DNA of 64,000 bases from Cardiocondyla obscurior. Taxonomy: Eukaryota > Arthropoda > Insecta > Hymenoptera > Formicidae. The stretch is taken from positions 3,306,001 to 3,370,000 of the forward strand of contig NC_091870.1 in the NCBI RefSeq assembly GCF_019399895.1. Direction: 5' to 3'. Below are positions 52,246-64,000 of this stretch, in pieces. The notes beneath the pieces were generated by a model. That model had not been told where the DNA came from. It worked only from the letters and a program-made list of their open reading frames with translations, and made no database searches. Each line of letters opens with the position of its first letter. Within the stretch, counting starts at the first letter, position 1. Made by a program: the position numbers and the translations under genes.

Positions 52246-55200
52246 GTGAGTCGTATGGTTTTTTTAATTCGTAATTTATAATTAGGGTCCCTTAAAAAAT
52301 AACGCGCACGTAGCGCGTTCATGATTTCTTCTAGTTAATATTAATTTTTCATAAATCGCGTTTCGTATGTCCAGACTTCCGTGGTGTTATTCAAGATTTA
52401 CATAACACGTGTAATATTATATATAAATATGAATAATAAAATATTAGCCACGTCAAAATAAAAGCATGCGTGGCATTGCCGTGGACATGTAACTATGCGT
52501 TATCTCTGGCGTTCAATCGGTTACCGGACTAGTCGAACCATCGCCTTGTCAATGATATACTTGGACGCGAATGACATATTATGTCAGATAAATCTCGCTC
52601 GGGCGTGCTCTCGTCATTAATAAGAGCTTCGACAGAGCGACCTCGAGAAGCCAACCCACTGAAAGCACCTGAGAGTAGATATTAAGTTATAACTAGCAGA
52701 TAGATCTCCAAGGTGTAACTCGAATGCGAAAAGTGGAGCAATCTCCGATAAAACCGTACACACGCGAGCGCGACTCGGCCTCACCTTGCCTTAGATAATT
52801 CACTTCGAAATGAATCTTAAGCAGCTCGACGAAAGTCCTGCTGATACGCGAAGCTAATTATGTAGACCACTATCAACGGAAACTTTGTGCGCAGGTTATA
52901 CATATACGTTTATAAATGACGCGATTTAATCGGTAACCGTCGACGTTTCTCGGGCTGCCGAGCGGTAGCACCGGAGGGCGCCGGCTACGAAAATGAATTC
53001 TTTTTAATCGGGGTCTCCGGACGCGTGCCGGTGAAGGATAGCGATAGACCTTAATTTGTACCGGACGACACGCGATTGTCTGCCTACCTGTTTCTTGTCA
53101 CAAATGGCAAGCGTCCCTTAGAGAGTCTCTCGATGCAACCCCACGCAGATTCCCGGCGGCATGCACGACGCGAGATACAAGGCGCGATGAACATACTTCG
53201 GAAGGAATGTTGCTCGCCTTTCGTTAGAGACCTTCCCACCGTTAGATCGAATATATCGCGTATCGATTACGCGATTGAAATTTTAAGCACATTCAGTGGG
53301 TTTTCTTTGGGTTTTTTTTTTGTTGTTCACAAAACTATGCGCCCCGCATTAAATGCAATTTTTGATAACTGTAAATTTAACCGTAATAAATGTAGAACGT
53401 CTTATCGATAATGATATGTTATCGATAATTAGGTATGTCATTTTATGATAAATTATATATCAACAATAAGTACTATAATTACAATAATAAATTACAAATA
53501 ACAAAACGTCTATTAAATCTGAGAAGATTTCTCTTTATCGCGGAAAAAAAAGGGAAGGTCGTATTAAAAATTCAAGTAGCGGAAAGTGTAAATCGCGTAA
53601 TATCGCGTATTAAATTTGCAAAATATTCTACCTGTTCATGCTACTTAATTTTCTGTTAAATCAATTTTCTCTCTCTCACTCGTATAATTTCCCGCGCTAT
53701 TAGCTGCCAACTTGGCTCGCGGAATAAAATTTCGATAATAAACGGATCGGCGTGTTGCGTAAGCAAAATCAGCCGTTACGAGGCAGCGCATTAATTCCTT
53801 TCGCAGATGGCCGCCGCTGCCGTCGCCGCAAAATTCTAGCTCGATCGTCAACATATGGTTCCGTCGTTGTGTTCGTAATCGGGGACTGTCGACTGAAATC
53901 AAGCAGCCGGCCGGCCGAGCGCTTCCGTGCGCCGCTGCTTTTCTTTGCGCGAGTGCGTTCGCCTTGAGTCGATCTGCGCTGCATGCTTGGCAGGTGGAAA
54001 TCTAATTAGCCCACTGTTTGCTCTCGTGAATCCCTCGCGGATACTCCGGCTGTCCCACGGCTAGCGGGGACGACAAACGCGCCGCGACCGGATCAACGCG
54101 AATGAACAAAAGTTCACGTTTCAATCCCTTTTTCGCGAATGATAACATTCACCCGCCGACGCGAGGACTCCCCGACGCGCGATCGAAAAGAATTAAAGAG
54201 TCTATTTCCCTCCACCCACGTACTAAAAGTCTAGACTTTAGAATCGAGATTTTATCCGGCGACCTGGTCTTCTTCATAAAGGAATGCAATAAACGTACGA
54301 ATAATACTAGCGAATTCCCCGGCGCGGAAAAAGGGGGACAAAAATAACGCACTTATGACGCATCAATAAAGATTAAATTGCTATGAATGACAGAGGAATT
54401 CTGAGAAAATAATTGGAGGATGATTAAGCGATAAGGGACGAGATTTCTATACAAGAGCCTGACGTCTTGATTGATGAAAGCGCGGTAACATATTGGAATT
54501 TCGAGATATGCGACCGCGTTAAACGTTCAATTGTTATCCGCGGGTTCTTTTCGCTCGCGTACATACATGTACTCCACGGCAGCGAATAAATTTCGCGAGC
54601 GCGAAATAAAGCCGCTCGTCTGCTCACGGTGATTAACCCGCGAACGACGTTAACCCGAAATCTGTAATATGCGCGGATAGCTCCGAGCAATTATGTTATT
54701 AGAAAGTCACGTAGCCGCGTATATACGTATAAACCACGCCTAACCAATTACACCGAGATAATAGGCTTTAACGTTAAATCATGAATCATGTAGCAACAGC
54801 CGCGTCGCAAGTGGCCGTGCTTAAGCCGCGTTTATTACGATTTTCCATCTCGGCGTTCCCGGTGGAGCGCGTCGCTCGACGCATCTGCGCGTCGAATCCC
54901 GAGGAGCCAGGTCGAGGAGGCAGGTCGAGGAACTCGTCCGACTCGATCCTTTCCGCGATTAAAGGCTCTCACGGGAAAGGCTTTCCAACGGTTTATCCTT
55001 ACGGTTCGCGTATACGGTTGCGTTCGTAAATTCCGCGAGTCGCAAACGGGCATGGGAGGATGGCGTCGATCGAACGCGTCGGTAGAAGAGAAGAGACGAC
55101 GGGCCTCTGCGTATTATCGGCCGCTCCCGCGAGATCGTCCTGCGCCGATAACGCCGAGAAGAAGGACAATTATGCCTATCGAGATACCCGGAGATACCGC

Positions 55201-58200
55201 ATTTCCCCCCGTTCGATGGCCAATTCTGTTTTATTGTCTTTCAACGGCCACCGGCCGTTGCCGGACGCGGAGTAAGTATCGTTGAACGGCTGGCTCGTTA
55301 CCGACGATTAAACCCGCCCAGCAGACAATAATTCCACGCGCGGAATCGCTTTCGCACGCTCTCCGCGCCGACTTTTCTCTCGTCCTTTCTCTCGAGATGC
55401 CTCGGGAGTCGCGGCGTGTAACTCGCTACCTCTTTCGTCGCTCTTAATCACCTCGGGGGTATCTGCCTATATATTTCATCGCTTATTTATTTCAAGCTAC
55501 GTGTCGCGATTTCTTCGGGGGTGGGATTATTAACGCGAGAAAGCCCTAGAAAATTATTTCAACTAATCAAGCACCACTCGGAGAAATAAGAGGCACGCGT
55601 AGTATTTAATTCTAGCTTTCGTGTATCGTGTACGATTAAATCGATCAGAGATACGGCGAGCGTTAGCTAAATTGTACGCCGTATAAACACACGCGGTTTA
55701 TAATAAGGAATCGTGTACCATTCGCGCGGCGACGAAATTCACTGTTCCGTTAACAAAGATTTCTTTCTCCTTCGTGCTCTTCCTGGTCTTCCCTTCACGA
55801 ATCCCCCCGATCGAACTACAGGCGATGAGAAATCGTGGTACCCATTCAGCGAGCAACCCGACTTGACTTCCTTGATTCTCTCAGTGAAATCGAACTTCTT
55901 AATAGGTATTTTATATAAGCTCTTAATAAGATATCGATCGACCTCTTTCTCTCTTTCTTCTTCTCTTTAATCGAAATTCTAAAATTATACATTACGCAGT
56001 AACAAAGTAACACGGAATAAAAAATATCTACGACGACAATGTAATTCTCTTAAACGTGTTTAAATTTCTACGATTTTTCGATTGTGAAAAATACATTGGG
56101 AAATATATGTTATTGTAAAGAAACATTTTTTTTTAAAGATTATATGTAAAAAAAAAAAAAGACATTTTACGTCTCGATGTTTGACTTCGCGTTTCTTGAA
56201 TAAGAAAATATTCCTGGCCGTACAACAGGTGCATTATACTTCTTCTGCGGTACGATGACGAGGTAAACGCGAAAAAACGGAACGGCTCTCCGAAGCTAGT
56301 TCCTCGCTTAATTTTCCTTCGTTGATGCGTAACGCGTGGAGCAGTTGAAGAGCAACCGCTTGCGTAACCGGCTGCGTTCTCCGATTCCCTTTTCCTCCTC
56401 GTCATTGTTCCATTTCAAAGAGAGGTTACGAGTCACGGGACAAAGGAAGCTACTGAGAAGCCTCGGCACGGTTGGTGGAAAAAAAATTTTTTCGAGCTAC
56501 CTGTGTTAATGCAAGTATATCCGAAACAATGGTCTGAATCGCTACTTCGCTACAAAAATATATGCGATACTTATCTCGGTTTCTTTTTTTAAATATTTTT
56601 TTTTATTTTTAATTTTTAATTTTTTATTAATTTAATTTTTTTTTTTTTTCTGAAAGTGACGTCTTTCGTACGCATCAACGTCCGTTAACTTATCCGCCTG
56701 CTTTTTAAATCTCCTTTATACCCCGTTTTATAGCAATTTTTGCATTCAGAGGTATGTTAATCTGACTAAATTAAATTAACGACATGCTATAAATACAGAG
56801 AACTTTTCTACTAATTACAATAAGATATATTATTCCCGGTTTTAAAATAAATAATTAATTAAATCGCCGAGCTAAATTTGGCATCGTCAAACGAGATTCG
56901 CGTGGGAAAAATATTTTATCTCGGTGCCGCGCGGCATAAAAATGTTTTCAAAAGTCCCCGTCGCGATTTTCACGCATTCGACATGTTTGGCGATCCCGGC
57001 ACGAACGGTGAAAGGTTGACGACGAGCAGAAATCTTAGGAAGGGACGGAGATAGCCGAGCTCTATTCATAGAACAATAGCCAGTTCTGAAGTGCTAGACG
57101 ATGAAGTCACGACATGTTCGTGTACGCGACGGCGGGGCACTTTGGTTACGCCAAATAACGTCGTTTTAACGAGTTTCACGACGTTGTAACGTTCGAGTTT
57201 TACATAGGCGGTGCTCCGCGCACGGCGACCTCGCGGTTGACACAGCCTTGATGAAAGACTTGATCAAACATGGTCTTTCTCGAGGCGCCTCGTGACAGCG
57301 ACATCCATATTAAGCATCGAGGCCCATATAACGCACAAGATAGGCATCACTTTAAAAGTGCTCGCTTAAATATACTCAATGTATGTCGTAAAATTTGCAT
57401 GAAATCTCATCTAGCGTACCGAACCGTAAAAACATAAAAAAAAAATAATAATAATAAAGACAATTTTTTTTTTTTTTAATTAATCTGATAACGCACCAAA
57501 TAGGATGCAAGTGAGAGTCGACGAGCTTTCGGGCGCGCTTTTAGGTAAAACTTTCATCGTACGGCATGTTAAGATGTAATCGCGCGGCGAGATTTCGCGA
57601 AATTACACGCACGCATTCAGAATCTACGATGCATGATCCGGACGGTTAATATCGCAGAACGACTCTAATCAAAACTTGCTTTCTCTCGTGGCCCAGAGGT
57701 TGGCATTAGTGACCTGGAGCGGGGCGTTCTGGAGATTGATTACCTTATCGATAATTAGCTTAGCACGACAAGCGTGCCGGACCTTTTGTTTCGCTTTCTG
57801 ACCCCTAACACGCCGGCTACGCCGCGGCCGTTACTTTCGAAATACGCGTGAGGAATGCATCGAGACCGCGCGGGCGAGACTTCGCGCACTTCGATGACTT
57901 TTTGCCGTAATATGATTTATGCAGGTGCATAATAAACCGTCATAAAACACCGCGAGCGCGAAATTGCACGGCGATTTATTGATTCGCCCAGTAACCTTTG
58001 GTTAACGATACTACTATGTGCCCCGATCTATCTATCGATCAAGTTTCAGTTTCCACATCGAGGTGGCCATGAAAATATAGAGTGCACATGTCCCGCATTT
58101 AGCAGCGAGTCCGCTACGTAGTTCGCGGTTGTATCGGAAATTATTAACAGGCAATTGCGGCGCAGTAAAAGTCCCTTGCGTTCATTTAATAATGGAAAAG

Positions 58201-61200
58201 GAGACGGACGTGGAAATCCTCGCGAATAACTTCGGATTTTAATCGAATATTTAATCGAAAATTTAAAAGAATACAATTGCAAGAAGAATTAGCCACGTTA
58301 GCGAGCTCCAATTAGTTTCTCGACCCTTTTTACGTCATAATCCTAGCTACCGCGCGAACGTAAAAAGAAAAAAAAAATCTACTACCACGGTGCTATAACT
58401 ATAACACACCGACCTTTCTAAGTAACATCTCCAAGTTGCAACCGGAATGCGGTGAAAACCGCTGATATACACCGCTCGTAAACGCTTGCAAAACCCGTTG
58501 AAACGGCAATGAGTCGCAAACTGCGGCTTCGCGCACAGATGGCAAGCGCGATTCGCGAAGGCGAAGATACTTTTCGGCTTAATATATTTTATTGAATTCG
58601 GAAGAGTCGAATACGTTGGTATATTTTTTTTTTTTTATCTGCAACCGTAATCTCACAACGCGTATCCCGCCGCCGACTCGCGATGCAAAAATAATCATTT
58701 AAAGCAGTCTAATGTATTTCTACGGATTCGGGACGGGTTGAAGATGCATTTGCATTCGTCGCGCGTTTCTAAGGTGGCGCACCGAAGGGTAAAAGGAAAA
58801 CGAAAAGAGGAGTAAAAAGACGGACGACGACACGCATGTGCGTTAAGGGCTGCCTGAAGACTTTAAGAGGCGGCACAAAAGGGAGAAGATAAAAAAAAAA
58901 ATATAAAGAAGAAGAAAAAGAGAAAAGAAGCATCGACGTGCGTACGGAGCATAACTCGCGAATAATGCGATGTTTTATATGGACGTACGTGAGCCAGCTG
59001 TAAGCAAATGCATTCGCAGCGACCGGGCCCTAAGCCGCGTACTACTCGCGCGTGCAGGTCGACACTCACGAGACGACGAGTGCGTCGTTGCGGGTAGGAA
59101 ACATGCTCATTAAAGCCGCGCGTAGAAACGTAAATGCGTACGATTAAATTATTTCGTCGCGCCGCAAAGATAAATCGCTTTTTCCGCGCCTTCGACAGAA
59201 ATTAATAAATTATCGTAACCAAGTTGGCAATTTATTATCTAAAGTAAATTTATCTCCCCAAATTTTTCGCCATTTAGTAGTCCAAATAAGCCTTGGAAAG
59301 AATTATTTTTTAATACAAAAACGTCGATACAGTTATGGATAATATTTTTTTTTTAAATCGCACGAGCACCGTAATAACGAAAGTTTAATCGGTGCACCTC
59401 GTACGTACGATTACGAGTTTCGTATCGGGTACGCCGCTTCGTTCTTATTACAATTGATCGATCCCAGTCGAGCGTAGATAGAGCTACCGAAATAGAGTCG
59501 TTAAAAATGTTCATTAAAAACGCCACGCGAGCAATCTCAGGCGATCGTGATTAACGTCGTGATTTACGGCGCTCGTTTATCGAGCCACGAGATGTGACAC
59601 GTTGGCGCACCTTAACACCGGCCGGTCCTTCGGTACGTACACGTGTCGGGAATGCTGCACAAATAATGCAACGGACTACTTGCCTTTTCAGCGACCGAAG
59701 GAAGTAAAAAAAAAAAAACAAAAAAAAAAACAGTGAAAGGGAACAGTTATACAGAAACGGGGAAAGGGGGAGGGAGCGCGCCTACAATGTAAATCCGTGG
59801 CTCGGGAATGTTTCCGCGGAATTCCGCGCGTGTGCGCGCGTCCGACCTCGATTTCTTTCTCGTGCGGTTCATTAGAATACCTCGATCCAAATTCATATCC
59901 GTTTCTTCTGCATTTCCTTCCTCGAGCCGCTGGGAAAATATCTTTTCGAATCGTCCGAAGCGACGTTCTCATTTCCCCGTGGATGCGCCGCGGTCTCCGC
60001 GAGTTGAGGCGCGTTAATTAGGTAATTAAAGAAGAGCACGATCGACACGTGTACGCGCGCGACGAATTGGAATTCGTCGTTTCTAACTGAATTACAGAGG
60101 CGAAATTAAAGTCGACGATAAAACTAAGCTACTAGATCCATCCCATATTTTTTTTTTTAATTAAAAAAAAGTTCTTTTTTTATTTAATTCTTTTTTTGGA
60201 TGACGCAGACGGTTTGTTATCGTGTTAAAAAACACGATCGGCACTTATTTGCGAAAAATCGAAATCGATTTACTCGTCCCCGACAGCGATTCTTGTGAAT
60301 TTTACGATAACCGAGATATTTATGATGCAAACACGTCTTATAATAGCGCGATAAAACGGCAGATACGATATTTTGCTTTCAATAGGCGAGCAAAGTCAGG
60401 AATAAAAGGCGCGGAGTTCTCCGTCTTTACTCCGCGATAAAAGTGTTTGTCCTTAAGATTAGCGCCAAACCCGACGACAAGCAGGTGTCGTAGGCGTGTC
60501 GCAACAAAAGACACATGGATTACGCAACAGAGCGCCGCCATACCGTGAGCACATATTTGCCGTGCGACAGAGAAAACGCGTGCAAGGGGGAAACGGAAGA
60601 AAATGTACGCGCCGAAAGTAATGGGCTTCTCAGTCGCAGACAATGTCCGACGAACGATAACCGTGTCGCGGAATTAAAATCAGCGACGCAGCAGTGTAAT
60701 TGTCACGCAATAACAAATATTGTTTTGCGTCAAGAGCTAACGAAACATGTGTTAAAGTGCGTATTGCCGCAACGCGAATGTAGTCTCGAGCCAGCTGACT
60801 GCGCAGAACGGGGGCCCCCGCGATTGCAATTAAGAGTTTTCTGCCTCGTAAGCCACCTCGCGTAATCGATTAATACCGAATCAAATTAATTAATCGAGGT
60901 CGCAATTAGCGAGCGCGTAAATAAAGACGTCGCTATTGTAAGCCGGTGCTCCTCGTCTAGACAATTCACGAAGTGGCTACCGTTGCGTTATCGCACTCTC
61001 CTCTCTCCCCTCCACCCCCGATTAACGATACGGCTGTTATCGATCGGCAACGCGCTACCGCGAGAAAATCCGATCGACACCGTGTTTTTGCGTTTTCGCG
61101 ATCGCGACGATACGCCGAAGATACGCGCGCGCTTCCGCGTTCCGCGTTATTTATTCGCGCCGCGAAGTATCATGCGCTCCTTTCGGCAAACGTTCCGCGA

Positions 61201-62888
61201 ACCTTCCGCGTGTGAGCTAACAACGACGAGCGCGGTATGCGAAAGGTGAAAACGACGAATCGCGACCGATAGAAACCGTTTTCTTCGCCTAGTGCGACAA
61301 TGTAGAAAATTTGTTTATTCCCGTGCAAACGCGTTGTTACGCAAGACCCGGCCGCGTTATCGTCAGAGTCGTTGGCACCTTATCGTTTTACGGTGTCGTT
61401 ACATGACGCAAACACGCAGTGAATGTATAATCGAATGTTTTACTGCCGGCGTATATACGCGCAGCGAGGCGTGCTCGCTCTTTACGACGGTTTCGGGCCG
61501 TTTTCATTGTTTTCCATATCTTTATGGCACGCTTTTATAAAACGCACCGTGCCGGAATTTCACGTATATTTATCCAACAAACTGCACTTAATATTGAACT
61601 AATATTGTATATTAAATGCCCCGAGGAATTGGATTTTTTTTTTTCTTTTTATCGCGCAATTGTATTTCCGTACTAAAAGTACCGTAAAAATAATAAAGGA
61701 AAAATACGTAGTGCGCCGCCTAACAGATTTATAATAATATCTCGTCATTACGTTCTTACGGCTGTTTGAAATCCAAACATGCAATCGAGGAAGGAATTTG
61801 CGGCAGGAAATAATTATTATTAGGCCTATATATTATTAGAATCTATATTACTGGAAAATATCGGCCCGCGATACTATCTAAATTGCCGAGAGATTATCGA
61901 TCTAAAAGAAAGGCTTTCGGCTTCGGAGGGAAATCGAGAGGGGAATAGAATAAATGTAATTTCTAGCCGCGAATAGTTACGCATACTCGCGAGAGTATTT
62001 CTCTAACCGCAACACTGCAACGGGGAATCCATCGATCCTCTTCGATCTCACGAACCGTGAGAGATTTCAACCATTCGGCTTCTCTCAAACGCCTCGGGGT
62101 ATTATATCCAAGTGAAAATAAAGGCGTCGCTTTATTATATCGCTAGATGAGAGTTGTACCGTGACACCGTTGGCCGCCGTAAAATTCGAAACGTGCGAAA
62201 TGCCCCGAATGACTGAATAAATTCTCTCCTGTCTTCGACCGCGAGCAAATCCGCAAAAAAAAAAAAAAAATTATTAGACAAAATAAAACGCTGAAGCGCG
62301 ATAAATCGCGATTATGACTATTCGCTAGTCAACGCGAACGTTCCTACGGGAAAAAGAATCGGATAGGAATGCTGTAAAATATTAAGTAATAATCTCTCAA
62401 GAATCCAAGAGTCTCTCCCGAGCGCCGATCCTGGGCGATAAAATATCGTCAACCGTAACGCAGTGTCGTTATTAAAGCGGTTGCTAAATTGTTCAACGTA
62501 CTCGCGGGATTTATCATCGCTGAGGGGGCGAGAAAGACAGAAAGAGAGAGAGAGAAAAATCCTGGAGACACGCCGCGCGTATGAATTAACAAGGTTCACT
62601 TAATTAAGGAGTCGGTACCACGCATTAACGGTTGTTACGCACCGCTTCATTGGCCGGGCCCCAAAGGCCTTTAAGGCTTTCTTAAAGCGGCTTCTAATTA
62701 TTCACTTTCTCCGCGGTGCAACAACCGGAATTTACGGGCTCGTGTCGCGGTCCATGTAATCTTCCGATAATACCTTTGACTGCAGGAACGACAATAATTC
62801 GCTAATCGAGAGCCGCGGGTAATCGAGATAGTCTGAAAGCAGTCGTCCACCGAGTCACTTCCTCTTTTTTATGACGAGCGTTTCACAG
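52246..62888 (+). other. Presumed first long intron of the plus-strand gene
   Basis: This is about 10.6 kb between exons C and D. I saw no recursive splice site on the plus strand here. Several open frames exist (for example 54102-54347, 55060-55271 and 60515-60865), but none has a convincing acceptor and donor pair. The stretch is mixed unique sequence with T-rich runs near 56580-56650, 57468-57478 and 60149-60190 and A-rich runs near 58894 and 59707. Confidence 0.4.
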
Positions 62889-62954
62889 GGGCCCCGAGTA
62901 ATAGTAGTAGAAAGCGTTTAATGCTACCTGAAAGCCCTCCGAGGACTGTGAAAA
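62889..62954 (+). CDS. Exon D, candidate internal coding exon of the plus-strand gene
   Basis: This is a 66-nt segment with acceptor TTTCACAG after a C/T-rich stretch (CTTCCTCTTTTTT) and donor GTGAAAA|GTAAGT. Entered in phase 1, as from exon C or from ATG 52016 in exon B, it reads GAPSNSSRKRLMLPESPPRT then VK and leaves in phase 1. The peptide is basic and proline/serine-rich, like a disordered N-terminal region. It is about 10.6 kb after exon C, and the next exon would lie beyond the window. I do not recognise the protein. The acceptor is weaker than those of B and C because an ATGACGAGCG interruption lies between the tract and the AG. Confidence 0.42.
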
Positions 62955-64000
62955 GTAAGTTTAACGAATCTAATAACTTGTGAATAATAAATAATAATAA
63001 GCGGCTATTTTATGTACAGATAAATAATTTTAATAACACTAAGAAAATTAAATTACAATACGCGTTGTTACCGATCCGGTACATAAAGTTATAAAATCGT
63101 TTCCTCGAGCGAATTTTGTTATTCCGCGATAATATATTATAAACCTTTTATATAAAGTTACGTACAGATCTCTCGTAATATAAAAGATTTAACAAAATTT
63201 ACGATACAGCTTTATAACTTATAAATGTAACATAAATATGCTAAATATGTCTGTTCTTAATAAAAGACTAAAAGGATAATCTTTCGCTCGTGTCACACGT
63301 CAGAGATTATTTCGCGAGAAGACGATTAAGAACTTTTGAGTACGCTAAGTGAATCAGACGTGCAAACAGCGTCGTATCAAATAGATATCAAGTTCTAAAA
63401 AAAAAAAAGAAAAAAGGGAAAAAAAAATTGCGCGATGACGAAAGAGATTGTTTCCGTCGAATAGAATGGCTATCGAATCTCACACGCGGCGGTGCCCCGT
63501 GAAAGCGATCCTATTTACGACGGATTGAGAAACCTCGGCAAAAATTAAGGCGGTCGACCTGTCATAGAACACACGACAGATTATCGCGGGCGAGACCAAG
63601 ATCGAGGCCAAAGACGGTCACCGCGCGGAGACCACTTTCTACTCGCGGGCGATGTAAGACGAACGGGCTCAATACTTGTCGGTAATTATCGGTCGTGTAA
63701 ATCTCGGCTATAATCAAGAGTACCTGCGCCCGCAAACAACTCTGAACTAGGAAATTGCGCTTTCTTCTCCCCCTCTCTCCGTGTCCTCGAATAGTTTTAA
63801 TTTGCAAACATATACCGCGCCGACGATAATTACGAGTGATATTCTGAAGTATTACACGAAACTCGTAATGCGCCGATGGATAAACGCGGTTTCGCAATGG
63901 CTAAAGGTTATTGTTGATCCCCCGATCGTAATGATACAACAATATCTTGTTTGACATTTTCCTTATAATTCAAGAATATCGCGGAGAGCAATCTTTTTTT
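62955..64000 (+). other. Presumed intron after exon D; no gene seen
   Basis: AT-rich sequence follows the exon D donor, with an A-rich stretch at 63399-63427. From 63562 it is more GC-rich, with an open minus-strand frame of 111 codons that has no recognisable domain. No exon could be supported. Confidence 0.35.

Noticed and set aside
55060..55271. ATG-initiated frame ending in a good GA|GTAAGT donor
   Set aside because: Its phase 2 exit would hit a stop in exon D, there is no upstream acceptor or clear promoter, and the sequence is CpG-rich; kept only as a weak possibility.
60515..60865. 116-codon cysteine-containing plus-strand frame
   Set aside because: A few Cys/His spacings look faintly like a TRAF zinc finger, but the pattern is incomplete, a stop lies just upstream and no splice sites support it.
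62917..62932. Minus-strand TTTCAG|GTAGCA resembling a recursive splice site
   Set aside because: GTAGCA is a poor donor, the pyrimidine tract is short and it lies inside plus-strand exon D.

Overview
This window looks like nuclear DNA from an insect, most likely a hymenopteran and plausibly an ant. It has almost no long open frames, very long A/T homopolymers, many GA and A-rich microsatellites, and abundant CpG with no sign of depletion. It shows GT-AG splice signals with insect-style branchpoints (CTAAC/CTAAT) and no bacterial gene layout. The species is an inference; no sequence names it.

The one exon I recognise with confidence lies on the minus strand at 27503-27568. It is 22 codons long and encodes the start of the first PH domain of outspread (osp), the insect orthologue of vertebrate MPRIP (M-RIP). 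The pieces of PH1 that should flank it were not found by eye, so both flanking introns seem to run for tens of kilobases. Most of the window is therefore read as intron of outspread, a gene known for giant introns.

The best find is at 5958-6021 on the same strand, about 21.5 kb downstream of that exon. A branchpoint, a T-rich tract and CAG run directly into GTAAGT, the textbook form of a recursive splice site (ratchet point). A second strong donor follows 61 nt later, as in an RS-exon, and the 61-nt segment would insert a stop if retained after the PH1 exon. Recursive splicing of outspread introns is experimentally established in Drosophila (Burnette et al. 2005), so this is a candidate conserved or convergent site in another insect order.

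From about 51.0 to 63.0 kb there are signs of a second, plus-strand spliced transcript. They comprise a possible first exon with two donors, exon B at 51732-52091, a 44-nt exon C at 52202-52245 and exon D at 62889-62954, with a good donor leading on out of the window. Exons B and C have CTAAC branchpoints and strong pyrimidine tracts. Exon D stays open in one frame that can be entered from a start codon in exon B or from one in exon C. I do not recognise the protein.

The rest is intron or intergenic DNA: homopolymers, microsatellites, a few inverted repeats (notably 9775-9877, 17305-17344 and 43522-43649), a diverged short duplication (47532/48216), and some low-confidence exon-like segments. 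I saw no tRNA, rRNA, CRISPR array, intact transposon or virus-like gene.
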